Source: Acetobacter ascendens
GTDB taxonomy: Bacteria > Pseudomonadota > Alphaproteobacteria > Acetobacterales > Acetobacteraceae
NCBI RefSeq assembly: GCF_001766235.1
Contig: NZ_CP015164.1
Coordinates: 1,659,501 to 1,723,500 of the forward strand
Length of the DNA stretch: 64,000 bases
Direction of reading: 5' to 3'
Shown: in pieces, positions 19,110 to 28,919 of the stretch
Position numbering within the stretch: position 1 is the stretch's first letter
Layout of the letters: each line of letters begins with the position of its first letter
Notes under the pieces: model-generated
The model's database searches: none
What the model was told of the DNA's origin: nothing
Seen by the model: only the letters and a program-made list of their open reading frames with translations
Position numbers and translations under genes: made by a program

Positions 19110-20111
19110 TTAGCCTAGCGGTGCGGGAAGGCGGAACGTTACGTTTTCTTCCTTCACAATCCGCTCTTCAATGCACAGCGTGTAACGCTTGGCCATTTCT
19201 GCCAGCATTTCCTGCACCAGTGCTTCTGGCGCAGAAGCACCAGCCGTAATGCCCAGCGTGTTCACGCCTTCCAGCACAGACCAATCCAGAGAATCCAGAC
19301 GTGGCACCAAAAGTGCGCGCGGCGTGCCGGAACGTTCTGCCACTTCACGCAGACGCTGGGAGTTGGAAGAGTTGGGAGAGCCAATAACAATGACCAGATC
19401 GCACTCGGGTGCGATGGTTTTAACAGCTTCCTGACGGTTTGTGGTAGCGTAGCAAATATCTTCGCGCTTTGGCCCTTCAATCAGCGGAAACCGCGCACGC
19501 AGAATATCTACGATTTCTGCCGTATCATCCACAGAAAGTGTTGTCTGGGTGATAAAGGCTAGACGTGTTGGATCTTCCGGCTCTACCGTACGGGCTTCTT
19601 CTGCATCGTTAATCAGCGTCATGGCACCCGGCGGCAGTTGGCCCATTGTGCCAACCACTTCTGGGTGGCCTGCATGGCCAATCATCAGAATATGGCGGCT
19701 TTCTGGCCCACCACCAGCGAAATGACGCTCAGCTTCACGGTGCACCTTAGAAACCAGCGGGCACGTGGCATCTAGATACAGCAGGTTACGGCGTTCGGCC
19801 TCAACCGGCACGGTTTTTGGCACGCCATGAGCAGAGAAAACAACGTGGCCATCTACGGGAACTTCATCCAGTTCCTCAACAAAAATGGCGCCTTGTGCTT
19901 CCAGCTCTTCCACCACTGTCCGGTTATGGACAATTTCATGGCGGACATAAACAGGCGCGCCGTAGCGGCGGATGGCTTCTTCCACCACACGGATGGCGCG
20001 GTCCACCCCTGCGCAGAAACCACGTGGGCCTGCCAGCAGAACCTTAAGAGATCTGCCGTACTGAGCATCTGCGCTCTGGGGCGGGGTAAGGGTATCAGTT
20101 TGATCGGGCAT
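19110..20111 (-). CDS. ispH: 4-hydroxy-3-methylbut-2-enyl diphosphate reductase
   Basis: Last enzyme of the non-mevalonate isoprenoid pathway; its iron-sulfur cluster reduces HMBPP to IPP and DMAPP, which here also feed hopanoid synthesis. The three cluster cysteines are in [25 protein letters not shown] and [13 protein letters not shown]. Other landmarks are HEIVHN, the HGVP motif and TQTTLS. The ATG at 20111 (MPDQTD) was chosen because GGGGA lies 5 nt upstream; an in-frame start at 20168 lacks this. It gives 333 residues, typical of LytB/IspH. It is first gene of the ispH-thrB-rnhA operon. Confidence 0.95.
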   Translation of the reverse strand: MPDQTDTLTPPQSADAQYGRSLKVLLAGPRGFCAGVDRAIRVVEEAIRRYGAPVYVRHEIVHNRTVVEELEAQGAIFVEELDEVPVDGHVVFSAHGVPKTVPVEAERRNLLYLDATCPLVSKVHREAERHFAGGGPESRHILMIGHAGHPEVVGTMGQLPPGAMTLINDAEEARTVEPEDPTRLAFITQTTLSVDDTAEIVDILRARFPLIEGPKREDICYATTNRQEAVKTIAPECDLVIVIGSPNSSNSQRLREVAERSGTPRALLVPRLDSLDWSVLEGVNTLGITAGASAPEALVQEMLAEMAKRYTLCIEERIVKEENVTFRLPAPLG

Positions 20112-20347
20112 GGTGTTCCCCAAAGTTGCAGCGGACTGTATAGAAGAAAACTGGCTATGAAGAAGCATATTGAAAACAGGCTATGCCCGAAACCCATAAA
20201 GGTGACGGAAGTTGTGGCCTACGCAAAGGACGCATGGGATGCAACCCGTTTTACGGCATCAAAGCCTTGAAAAACATACCTATGTGGGTGTGATGGCTGC
20301 TATCTGCTGTGTTCAACCCGTTTTAACCGATAACGCCGGATCCATAC

Positions 20348-20938
20348 ATGTTCCCTAATCACAACCAACGGCGCAGCCTGTTCCCCCGTATTGCCGCCCC
20401 GGGTCTGGCAGCACTTGGGCTGCTGGCCACCCTTAGCGGCTGCGGTGATGGTGAAAGCAAATCCATGGATTTTGCGCCCACCTGCCCCATTACGCATATT
20501 CCCTCTGAAGCCGCAGATTACTACCTCTACCAAGGTAAGCAGACGGGTTTTAAAAACATGATCGCCCGCGCCAGCATCCTGCAATTACAGGGTGATTGCC
20601 TTGCCGCAGGCCCCAAGGACCTGAAAACCCGAATCGTATTGCGCTTTGTGATTGAACGTGGCCCAGCAGCGGCAGCCAATACGCTTACCCTACCGTGGTT
20701 TATTGCCGTGCTGCACGGGGACAGGATTGTGAACAAGCATGTGTTCCGCCACACCGTGTCCTTCCCGGCCAACCTCTCTACCTTTGAAGACGATACAAAG
20801 GTGATCACAGTGGATCTGCCTATTCCACCCAAAAATGTGGATTCAGATTATCGGTTTGAAATTGGTTTCCAGCTCACCAAGGATCAGCTTGAATATAATC
20901 AGCTTCACCTTAAGCGCGCGGCTTATCAGGCTTACTGA
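20348..20938 (+). CDS. Putative lipoprotein of unknown function
   Basis: The 196-residue product starts with Arg residues and a hydrophobic stretch (IAAPGLAALGLLATLSGCGDG) that ends in a lipobox LSGC, so Cys32 should be lipidated and the protein anchored to a membrane. The mature part is a beta-rich domain with no familiar motif (TRIVLRFVIERGPAA, KVITVDLPIPPKN, FEIGFQL). No enzyme residues were recognised. It is divergent from ispH with 236 bp between starts, and convergent with the ABC1-kinase gene, separated by a hairpin. Confidence 0.8.
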   Translation: MFPNHNQRRSLFPRIAAPGLAALGLLATLSGCGDGESKSMDFAPTCPITHIPSEAADYYLYQGKQTGFKNMIARASILQLQGDCLAAGPKDLKTRIVLRFVIERGPAAAANTLTLPWFIAVLHGDRIVNKHVFRHTVSFPANLSTFEDDTKVITVDLPIPPKNVDSDYRFEIGFQLTKDQLEYNQLHLKRAAYQAY

Positions 20939-20957
20939 TATTAGGTGGTAGCACTTT

Positions 20958-20982
20958 GCTGGGGGCTTTTATCACCCCCAGC
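20958..20982. terminator. Hairpin between convergent genes
   Basis: The arms GCTGGGGG (20958-20965) and CCCCCAGC (20975-20982) pair perfectly between the lipoprotein gene and the ABC1-kinase gene. There is no clear T run on either side, so it may act only as a weak bidirectional terminator. Confidence 0.5.
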
Positions 20983-22361
20983 TAAAACACCTTTGATCGG
21001 GAAGCTGGCTGCGTTTCTGGAGGGAAACGTGCGGCCTTTATGGCTGCCTGCTGGCGCTGTGCCAGAGCCTGTTCATCAAAATCCTGCACGATTTCATGGA
21101 ATAGCTGATACCAGTTCATCTTAACCTTCAGCCGCATGAATACAGAACCCAGCCCAAGAGCTGAACGATCAACCAGCACAAACTCACGCGGCAGGCGCAC
21201 ACCTCCGGCTTTTTGCAGCCCATCATGCACCTTGGAAAGAATTTCCCGCCCAAGGGCTGGGTTGTTATCATCCTGAATGTAGCGTTCTTCATCTACCATC
21301 AGCGGGGCATATAACAGCCCTGCCCATTCGTTCAGAACAGCCACTTTCTCACGCGTCAGGTCACGGAAGCCCCATGCTTCATAAGCATGAGCGGCCATGT
21401 CCATATCCTTGTTACGGAGCGCGTAATACAGATCAATATTACCCTTGATGAACGAAGGCTGGAAAATACGGATAGCCCCAAAATCCAGTAGATTCAGGCC
21501 AGCATCTTCCCGCATGGTAAAGTTGCCCATATGCGGGTCACCATGCACCACGCCATACTGATACAGTGGCACATACCATGCTCGGAACAGCGCGCGTGCA
21601 ATGCGTTTTTTCTGTTCTTCTGTCAGGCCGGCCTTGATGGCTGCATTGAGGTTTTGCCCCTGCACCCACTCCATAGTCAGCAGCCGCTGCGTGCATAGTT
21701 CATCTATTGGCAAAGGCACCGTAACTTCGGGGCAATCTGCCAGCACGGCATGATAGAGGCGCATATTGGCGGCCTCGTGCCGGTAATCCAGCTCTTCCCG
21801 CAGTCGTTCAGAAAGTTCCTCCACCACATCATCCTGCCGGATGGCATTATCCAGCTTGTGGTAAACCCCAATAGCCATACGGAACTGGCGCAGATCGGCC
21901 TCAACAGCCGCCTTCATATCAGGATACTGCAACTTACAGGCTACGCGGCGGCCATCAGTCAACACAGCCTGATGCACCTGCCCAAGGCTGGCCGCGGCAG
22001 CAGCTTCCCGCCCGAAGGAACGGAAATTCTTTTCCCACCCCGGACCAAGCTCCGCCGTCATGCGGCGGCGCACGAAGCTCCATCCCATTGGCGGCGCGTT
22101 AGACTGGAGCTGCGCCAACTCATCGGCATATTCATCCGGCAACGCGCCGGGAATGGTGGCCAAAAGCTGCGCTGCCTTCATGAGCGGGCCTTTCAGCCCA
22201 CCCAGCATGGATTTAAGATCTTCTGCGTGAGAAGCCCCACCAGAACGCAGGCCGATCTTGTTACCTGCCAGCCGGGCTGCAATGCCACCAACGGTTCCGG
22301 TTGTTTGCACCATACGGCGCAGTTCACCAAAAACGCCGGTATTATCCATATCTCGCGCCAT
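20982..22361 (-). CDS. ABC1/UbiB-family atypical kinase
   Basis: Member of the ABC1/AarF/UbiB family of protein-kinase-like ATPases linked to ubiquinone and other lipid metabolism. It has an Ala-rich loop instead of a Gly-rich loop (AAAAASLGQVHQA), the ATP-binding Lys in RVACKLQYP, the catalytic VVHGDPHMGNF and the metal-binding LLDFGAIR. The usual KxGQ motif reads KAAQ in GPLMKAAQLLAT, which sets it apart from ubiquinone-linked UbiB. No C-terminal membrane helices are obvious. The 459 residues begin 2 bp after the pepF stop, so the two are co-transcribed. The substrate is unknown. Confidence 0.85.
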   Translation of the reverse strand: MARDMDNTGVFGELRRMVQTTGTVGGIAARLAGNKIGLRSGGASHAEDLKSMLGGLKGPLMKAAQLLATIPGALPDEYADELAQLQSNAPPMGWSFVRRRMTAELGPGWEKNFRSFGREAAAAASLGQVHQAVLTDGRRVACKLQYPDMKAAVEADLRQFRMAIGVYHKLDNAIRQDDVVEELSERLREELDYRHEAANMRLYHAVLADCPEVTVPLPIDELCTQRLLTMEWVQGQNLNAAIKAGLTEEQKKRIARALFRAWYVPLYQYGVVHGDPHMGNFTMREDAGLNLLDFGAIRIFQPSFIKGNIDLYYALRNKDMDMAAHAYEAWGFRDLTREKVAVLNEWAGLLYAPLMVDEERYIQDDNNPALGREILSKVHDGLQKAGGVRLPREFVLVDRSALGLGSVFMRLKVKMNWYQLFHEIVQDFDEQALAQRQQAAIKAARFPPETQPASRSKVF

Positions 22362-22363
22362 AA

Positions 22364-24214
22364 TCAGCCTTGCTCCAACTGGTCAATAAAGCCGGAAATG
22401 ACATCCAGCCCCTTGCGCCAGAAACCCGGATCAGATGCATCCAGCCCGAAGGGAGCCAGCAGTTCCTTATGGCGGAGGGTGCCGCCTGCTTCCAGCATGG
22501 CAATGTATTTATCCTGGAAACCCGGCGCGCCTTCACTGAACACCTGATACAGCGCATTCACCAAGCAATCTCCGAATGCATAGGCATACACATAGAACGG
22601 AGAATGGATGAAGTGCGGAATATAAGCCCAAAACACATCGTATTCCGGCGTAAAGTTAAAGGCTGGACCAAGGCTTTCTGTCTGCACACTGCGCCAGATA
22701 ACGCCAATCTGTTCGGGAAGTAGCTCACCCTTTTTACGGGCATCGTGCACGCGGGTTTCAAATTCATAAAATGCAATCTGGCGCACCACGGTGTTGAGCA
22801 TATCCTCAACCTTGGCGGCCAGTAGCAGACGACGGCGCTGCGGATCTTTTTCTGCATCCAGAAGAGACTGGAATGTTAGCATCTCGCCAAACACACTGGC
22901 CGTTTCAGCCAGTGTCAGCGGCGTGTCGGACATGAAGTAGCCCTGCTTTGCCGCCATAACCTGATGCACACCGTGGCCCAACTCATGCGCCAACGTCATG
23001 ACATCCCGAATACGACCATGATAGTTCAACAGAATATAAGGATGTGCTGAAGGCACAGTAGGATGTGCAAACGCACCGGGGGATTTGCCCGGTGCAGGTG
23101 GCACATCAATCCACGGGTTGGTCAGGAAAGTGTTAATAACCTTCCCCATACGCGGGTCAAAACCATCATATGCTTTTTGCACAATGTTTTTGGCTTCAGA
23201 CCACGGAATCAGCTTGTCATCATTGCCGGGTAGCGGGGCGTTGCGGTCCCAATGTTCCAGTTTGTCCAGCCCCATCCACTTAGCTTTTAAGGCATAATAG
23301 CGATGGGAAAGACGCGGATAATCTTCCCGCACGGCAGAAACAAGCGCATCCACCACTTCATCTTCCACCATGTTAGAAAGATTGCGAGATGAGGTTGGCC
23401 GCGCAAAATGCCGCAGATTATCCGAAATGGATTTATCCTTGGCCAGCGTATTGGTAATGAGCGCAAAGAGGCGGACATTCTTTTCAAAAACGCCACCTAC
23501 AGCTTTGCCTGCCTGCTCTCGCGTTGCCCGATTTGTATCAGACAAACGGTTGAGCGCATCTCCCACCGTAATTTCCTGCCCATCCAGAGTGACACGCAGG
23601 GCTGCAATCGTTTCATCAAACAGACGGCACCATGCCTGCCCACCGGTTACGGATTTTTCTAGCAAAACCTTTTCCACATCATCAGAAAGCTGATGCGGGC
23701 GATACATGCGGATATCACGCAGGTAAGGCTGCCAATGCGCCAGTGCGGGATCTTTCAGCTTTTCTTGAAGGTCCGCTTCTTCCAGCCGGTTCAGTTCCAG
23801 CGTGAAAAACAGCAGATGGGTGGAAATGGCCGTCAGCCGTTCATTGATGGACTGGCTGAACTGACTGATGGAGGCATCTGAAGAATCTGCGGCAAACAGC
23901 AGGGAAGCGTAAGACCCTGCCTTGCCCAGCATTTCCTCAATAACTTCAAAGGCTGCGATGGCGTCTGCCAGTTCCTTGCCGGAAAGGCCGCTGATTTTGC
24001 CCTGATACTTCTTGGCAAAATCCTGTGCCTTTTTTTCTGCTTCAGCCAGATCAGCATGCAGCTTCGGATCATCCATCCCTGCGTAAAGGGCTGAAAGATC
24101 CCAACGCGGAAGAGAGGCCGCCCCCTGCCCTGCAGGTGTGTTGGCAACGGTACCGGCTTGTGTTGCAAAAACCGGAAGCGAATGTGAACGGAGGGAATGC
24201 GCTGTGTGTTCCAT
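22364..24214 (-). CDS. pepF: Oligoendopeptidase F-type M3 peptidase
   Basis: Zinc metallopeptidase of family M3 that degrades short peptides in the cytoplasm. The zinc site is HELGH in TLAHELGHGVHQ, followed about 25 residues later by the Glu ligand region AETASVFGEML. An N-terminal helical region (about residues 30-330) precedes the catalytic half, as in PepF. The start at 24214 (MEHTAHS) is a best guess giving 616 residues; an earlier start at 24349 adds 45 residues unlike the family and lies in the gltB terminator area. It is co-transcribed with the ABC1-kinase gene. Confidence 0.9.
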   Translation of the reverse strand: MEHTAHSLRSHSLPVFATQAGTVANTPAGQGAASLPRWDLSALYAGMDDPKLHADLAEAEKKAQDFAKKYQGKISGLSGKELADAIAAFEVIEEMLGKAGSYASLLFAADSSDASISQFSQSINERLTAISTHLLFFTLELNRLEEADLQEKLKDPALAHWQPYLRDIRMYRPHQLSDDVEKVLLEKSVTGGQAWCRLFDETIAALRVTLDGQEITVGDALNRLSDTNRATREQAGKAVGGVFEKNVRLFALITNTLAKDKSISDNLRHFARPTSSRNLSNMVEDEVVDALVSAVREDYPRLSHRYYALKAKWMGLDKLEHWDRNAPLPGNDDKLIPWSEAKNIVQKAYDGFDPRMGKVINTFLTNPWIDVPPAPGKSPGAFAHPTVPSAHPYILLNYHGRIRDVMTLAHELGHGVHQVMAAKQGYFMSDTPLTLAETASVFGEMLTFQSLLDAEKDPQRRRLLLAAKVEDMLNTVVRQIAFYEFETRVHDARKKGELLPEQIGVIWRSVQTESLGPAFNFTPEYDVFWAYIPHFIHSPFYVYAYAFGDCLVNALYQVFSEGAPGFQDKYIAMLEAGGTLRHKELLAPFGLDASDPGFWRKGLDVISGFIDQLEQG

Positions 24215-24292
24215 ATTGAACACTTTACAGTGCATTTCTGCTGGAAGCGAGAGGCCGTGAACACAAGCGCGGTTCACATGCACAACAGATAT

Positions 24293-24329
24293 GAAAAACA
24301 AATGGGCGGAAGGTTTCCCCTCCGCCCAT
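24293..24329 (-). terminator. Intrinsic terminator of gltD-gltB
   Basis: The arms ATGGGCGGA (24302-24310) and TCCGCCCAT (24321-24329) pair perfectly. Read leftwards they are followed by TTGTTTTTC, a good U tract, 34 bp beyond the gltB stop. Confidence 0.78.
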
Positions 24330-24362
24330 CTGCTTCTGTCAGCTTGCAATCAGCCTTATGGT

Positions 24363-27300
24363 TCAGGCTGTTTTTTCTAGCTGCTGCTCCGGCACCGTAA
24401 AGCCGATAATACGGGCGTAATCCTTGGGAACAACGTGCCAGAAGTGCGGCAGAACCTCATCCCATTTATGCAGCAACATGCTGGCATAAGCAGAACCTGT
24501 TTCTTCCACATGCCGTTCAACAAGGCCGCGCAGCATCTGTTCCCATTTAGGTTCAGTTACGCGCACCCATAGCAAGGATTCGGGGTTTACCCGGCTATCA
24601 AACACATTGCTCTTGTCCAGCACAAAGGCCATGCCGCCGGTAAAGCCCGCGCCAAAGTTATCACCCACATCATCCAGCACCACTACGGTGCCGCCAGTCA
24701 TGTATTCACACCCGTTAGACCCACAGCCTTCTACAACTGCGGTTGCGCCAGAGTTACGCACGGCAAAGCGTTCACCCGCCTGCCCTGCGGCATATAGTTC
24801 ACCCGCAGTGGCCCCATACAGAACCGTGTTACCGATAATGGCGTTCTTGTTAGATACCAACGTGGAGGACGGAGAAGGACGCACCGTAATGGTTGCGCCA
24901 GAAAGCCCTTTACCCACGTAATCGTTGGCATCGCCCAGCACTTCCAGCTTGAGCCCCTGCACGGCAAACGCCCCCAGAGACTGACCGGCAGAACCACGCA
25001 GGCGCACTGTAAGATGCCCCGGTGCCAATGTTTTCATGCCAAACTGACGCACGATCAAAGAGGAAATGCGCGTGCCAATGGCGCGCTGGGTGTTCTGCAC
25101 ATTGTAGTGCAGCTGCATTTTTTCACCATGATCGAACAGCGGCTTAGCATCGCCAATCATCTGCGCATCCAGCGTATCGGGCACTTCATTCCGGCCATCC
25201 AGAGTGCAGTAGCGCGCAAACGGCCCCGGATCTGCCTGAGACAGCAGAGAGTTCAGATCCAGATCATCCAGATAATCATCCCCGCGGGAAACCTGCCGCA
25301 GCAGATCCGTGCGCCCGATAATTTCATCCAGAGAGCGGAAGCCCAGCGAAGCCAGAATATTCCGCACATCCTCTGCAATGAAGGAGAACAGGTTGATGAC
25401 CTTTTCTGGCGTACCTTCAAATTTGGCACGCATTTTGGGGTCCTGCGAACACACGCCCACCGGGCAGGTGTTGGAATGGCACTGGCGCACCATAATGCAG
25501 CCCATGGCCACAAGGCTAGCCGTGCCAATACCAAATTCCTCAGCCCCAAGCATGGCGGCTATCACCACATCACGCCCGGTTTTGATGCCACCATCGGCCC
25601 GCAAACGCACACGATGGCGCAGGCGGTTAAGCATAAGCACCTGATGTGTTTCTGCCAGCCCAAGCTCCCACGGCAAGCCCGCATATTTAATGGAGCTTAG
25701 CGGACTTGCGCCTGTGCCACCACAGTGGCCGGAAATCAGAATGGCATCAGCTTTTGCCTTGGCCACACCAGCGGCAATGGTGCCAATACCAGAACGTGCC
25801 ACCAGCTTAACGGTAACCGTTGCTTCCGGGTTAATCTGCTTCAGATCGTAAATCAGCTGCGCCAGATCTTCGATCGAATAGATATCATGGTGCGGTGGCG
25901 GAGAAATCAGCGTCACACCCGGTGTGGCATGGCGCAGCTTGGCAATTAGCTCCGTGACCTTAAAGCCCGGAAGCTGCCCACCTTCACCCGGTTTGGCACC
26001 CTGTGCCACCTTGATTTCCAACTCACGGCAATCATTCAGATACTGCGCCGTTACACCAAAGCGGCCAGATGCCACCTGTTTGATGGCGGAAGATGCGTTA
26101 TCCCCATTCGGGCGTGGCTTGGCGCGTGCCGGATCTTCCCCACCCTCACCAGAATCGGATTTTGCACCAATGCGGTTCATCGCGATGGAAAGCGTTTCAT
26201 GCGCTTCCGGGCTGAGCGCACCCAGGGAAATTGCCGGAGAAATCAGGCGTTTACGCAGTTGCGTAATACTTTCCACTTCTTCTACCGGAATAGGCGTGCG
26301 CCCATCACGGAAGTCCAGCAGATCACGCAGGGCTACAGGCGGCTGAGCATGTACGGCATCTGCATAGCGCTGGTAGATGGTAAAGCTGCCAGTGGCCACT
26401 GCTGTTTGCAACATATGGATAAGGCCGCCATCAAAAGCGTGCTGCTCCCCACTCCGGCGCAGCTTGTAAAGGCCACCCACCGGCAGAGTGAGCGCATTGG
26501 TTGCAGCCCATGCACGTTCGTGCAGTTGCAGCACGTTGCGCGCAATACCGGAAAGCCCAATACCAGAAATACGCGAAGGCATGCCCGGGAAGAATTCTGC
26601 CGTAAGCGCGCGGGAAAGGCCCACCGCCTCAAAATTACAGCCGCCACGATAAGATGCCACGATGGAAATACCCATCTTAGACATGATCTTGAGCAGGCCT
26701 TTATCCACCGCTTTACGGTAGCGTTCCATGCACTCACGCAGGCTCATCTGCCCAAACAGACCACGGCGATGCCGGTCTGCAATGCTTTCCTGCGCCAGAT
26801 AGGGGTTAACCGTGGTGGCGCCCACGCCAATTGTTACCGCAATGGCGTGCACATCCAGCGCCGTAGCTGTACGCACGTTCAGAGACGTAAATGTGCGCAA
26901 GGATGTGCGCACCAGATGCGTATGCACAGCACCTGTCGCCAAAATCATGGGGATAGATGCACGTTCGGCAGACTGATCTTCATCCGTCAGGAACACGTGG
27001 GTGCACCCACCGCGCACACCTTCTTCTGCCTCACGCCGGATACGGGCAATGGCTTCACGCAGACCTGCTTCCCCATCCTTGGAGGAGAATGTGCAGTCAA
27101 TCACGCAACCAGACGCACCAGTGAAATTACGCAGCCCTTCATACTCACCAGATGTCAGCACCGGGCTAGGCAGTTGGAGCATGTCACATTGTTCGGGCGA
27201 CTGATCCAGAATATTACCCAGATTTCCCAACCGCGTTGTCAGACTCATTACGCGGGATTCGCGCAGAGAATCGATTGGCGGGTTGGTAACCTGGCTGAAC

Positions 27301-28919
27301 ATCTGCCGGAAATAGTGCGCCAACCCACGATAACGCGGAGAAAGCACAGCCAACGGCGTATCATCACCCATGGAGCCAATGGCTTCACTGGCGGTAGATA
27401 CCATCGGATGCAGAATAGCTTCCAGTTCTTCCAGCGTGCTGCCCACAGCCAACTGGCGGCGGCGCAGTTCTTCACCTTCATAATAAACTGGCTCCGTCAC
27501 ATCCGAACGGACGATATGGCCAATTTTCTGGGTGCGTTTAATCCAACTGGAAAAATCCTGCCGTGCAGCAAGCAGATCAAGCAGTTCGGTATTACCGTAC
27601 AGCTTGGCTTCCTGAAGATCGACGCCGATCATCTCACCCGGTCCAAGGCGGCCACGGCTGACAATAGCGTTTTCAGGCACGCGCACCATGCCGGTTTCAG
27701 AGCCGACAATCAGCAGATTATCAGTTGTGACCGTATAGCGCAGCGGGCGCAGGCCGGAACGATCCAACCCGGCCACAACCCAGCGGCCATCTGTAGCGCA
27801 GAGTGCTGCGGGGCCATCCCACGGTTCCATGACTGCGTTGCAATACGTGAACATGTCACGGTGCGCGGGCTTCATGGAGGAATTGCCACTCACGCTTGCC
27901 GGGATCATCAGCGCCTTAGCAAATGGGGCATCACGCCCTGCAAAAGTCAGCAGTTCGTAAACATTATCCAGAGTTGCGGTATCGGACCCACCAGCCTGCA
28001 CCAGCGGCTTGATATCTGCCATCCACGGATCAAGATCTGGGTGAGAAAGCCGTGTTTCATGACTTTTCATCCAGTTGATGTTGCCTGAAATGGTGTTGAT
28101 TTCACCATTATGCGCAAGGCGACGGAATGGCTGTGCCAGCTTCCATGTTGGGAAGGTGTTAGTGGAGTAGCGCTGGTGATAAATAGCAAAGCGGCTGACA
28201 AAGCGTTCATCCAGCAGATCTGGGTAAAACTCTGTCAGATGCTCGGCAAGGAACATACCTTTATAAATAACAGACCGGCATGATAGCGAGCAGATATACA
28301 GATCAACCTGCGCGGCAATGGCTGCTTTTTCTATCCGGCGACGGATCACATACAGATCACGCTCAAATTCCTCTTCCCCCTTGTTGGGAAGATTGCGGAT
28401 AAGGATCTGCTCAATTTCCGGGCGCGTTGCGTTGGCTTTTTCACCAATGCAGGAGGTATCAATCGGCACCTGACGCCAGCCATAAATGCCGTATCCAAAC
28501 GCCAGAATCTGGGTTTCGATAATCTGGCGGCACTGTTCCTGCGCAGCCAAATCGGTTTTGGGTAGAAACACCTGCCCCACCGCAATCCGGCTTTCGTCTG
28601 GGCGATCACCCGTGCTGGTGATGGCATCTGCAAAAAATTCCTGCGGAATTTCTACATGGATACCTGCGCCATCACCTGTTTTACCATCGGCATCCACAGC
28701 GCCGCGGTGCCAGATAGCTTTCAGCGCGGCAATACCGGCTTCAACCACCTCACGCCGGCGCTTGCCATCCAGTGCGGCCACAAGGCCCACACCGCAGGAA
28801 TCGCGCTCATCAGCGGGATCATACAGCCCATCCAGCGCGGCCACGTTGGAATCCCACGCTTTCAGAAATTCCTCGCCACTTTCAGCGGAAACGGTGTTGG
28901 GAAACTGTTCCATATCCAT
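24363..28919 (-). CDS. gltB: Glutamate synthase (NADPH) large subunit
   Basis: With GltD converts 2-oxoglutarate and glutamine to two glutamates. The N-terminal class II glutaminase domain begins at Cys42 in RDSCGVGLVAAL, which should become the N-terminal nucleophile after propeptide removal. The central domain, the FMN-binding synthase domain (PPHHDIYSIEDLAQLIYD, GHCGGTGASPLSS) and the Cys-rich [3Fe-4S] segment (CIMVRQCHSNTCPVGVC) follow. A C-terminal beta-helix region has GSNGCEYMTGGTVVVLDD. The length is 1518 residues. The ATG at 28919 shares its first base with the gltD stop (TAATG), so translation is coupled. A 16-codon upstream extension inside gltD is not supported. Confidence 0.97.
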   Translation of the reverse strand: MDMEQFPNTVSAESGEEFLKAWDSNVAALDGLYDPADERDSCGVGLVAALDGKRRREVVEAGIAALKAIWHRGAVDADGKTGDGAGIHVEIPQEFFADAITSTGDRPDESRIAVGQVFLPKTDLAAQEQCRQIIETQILAFGYGIYGWRQVPIDTSCIGEKANATRPEIEQILIRNLPNKGEEEFERDLYVIRRRIEKAAIAAQVDLYICSLSCRSVIYKGMFLAEHLTEFYPDLLDERFVSRFAIYHQRYSTNTFPTWKLAQPFRRLAHNGEINTISGNINWMKSHETRLSHPDLDPWMADIKPLVQAGGSDTATLDNVYELLTFAGRDAPFAKALMIPASVSGNSSMKPAHRDMFTYCNAVMEPWDGPAALCATDGRWVVAGLDRSGLRPLRYTVTTDNLLIVGSETGMVRVPENAIVSRGRLGPGEMIGVDLQEAKLYGNTELLDLLAARQDFSSWIKRTQKIGHIVRSDVTEPVYYEGEELRRRQLAVGSTLEELEAILHPMVSTASEAIGSMGDDTPLAVLSPRYRGLAHYFRQMFSQVTNPPIDSLRESRVMSLTTRLGNLGNILDQSPEQCDMLQLPSPVLTSGEYEGLRNFTGASGCVIDCTFSSKDGEAGLREAIARIRREAEEGVRGGCTHVFLTDEDQSAERASIPMILATGAVHTHLVRTSLRTFTSLNVRTATALDVHAIAVTIGVGATTVNPYLAQESIADRHRRGLFGQMSLRECMERYRKAVDKGLLKIMSKMGISIVASYRGGCNFEAVGLSRALTAEFFPGMPSRISGIGLSGIARNVLQLHERAWAATNALTLPVGGLYKLRRSGEQHAFDGGLIHMLQTAVATGSFTIYQRYADAVHAQPPVALRDLLDFRDGRTPIPVEEVESITQLRKRLISPAISLGALSPEAHETLSIAMNRIGAKSDSGEGGEDPARAKPRPNGDNASSAIKQVASGRFGVTAQYLNDCRELEIKVAQGAKPGEGGQLPGFKVTELIAKLRHATPGVTLISPPPHHDIYSIEDLAQLIYDLKQINPEATVTVKLVARSGIGTIAAGVAKAKADAILISGHCGGTGASPLSSIKYAGLPWELGLAETHQVLMLNRLRHRVRLRADGGIKTGRDVVIAAMLGAEEFGIGTASLVAMGCIMVRQCHSNTCPVGVCSQDPKMRAKFEGTPEKVINLFSFIAEDVRNILASLGFRSLDEIIGRTDLLRQVSRGDDYLDDLDLNSLLSQADPGPFARYCTLDGRNEVPDTLDAQMIGDAKPLFDHGEKMQLHYNVQNTQRAIGTRISSLIVRQFGMKTLAPGHLTVRLRGSAGQSLGAFAVQGLKLEVLGDANDYVGKGLSGATITVRPSPSSTLVSNKNAIIGNTVLYGATAGELYAAGQAGERFAVRNSGATAVVEGCGSNGCEYMTGGTVVVLDDVGDNFGAGFTGGMAFVLDKSNVFDSRVNPESLLWVRVTEPKWEQMLRGLVERHVEETGSAYASMLLHKWDEVLPHFWHVVPKDYARIIGFTVPEQQLEKTA

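Noticed and set aside
20982-22361. Assignment of the ABC1 kinase as ubiB
   Set aside because: KxGQ is KAAQ, no C-terminal membrane helices are obvious, and there is no ubiE/ubiJ neighbour; only the family name is given.
26199-28088. 629-codon open frame on the plus strand opposite gltB
   Set aside because: It is antisense to conserved gltB sequence and its translation is rich in His, Gln, Arg and Cys with no domain, as expected for the complement of a biased coding sequence.
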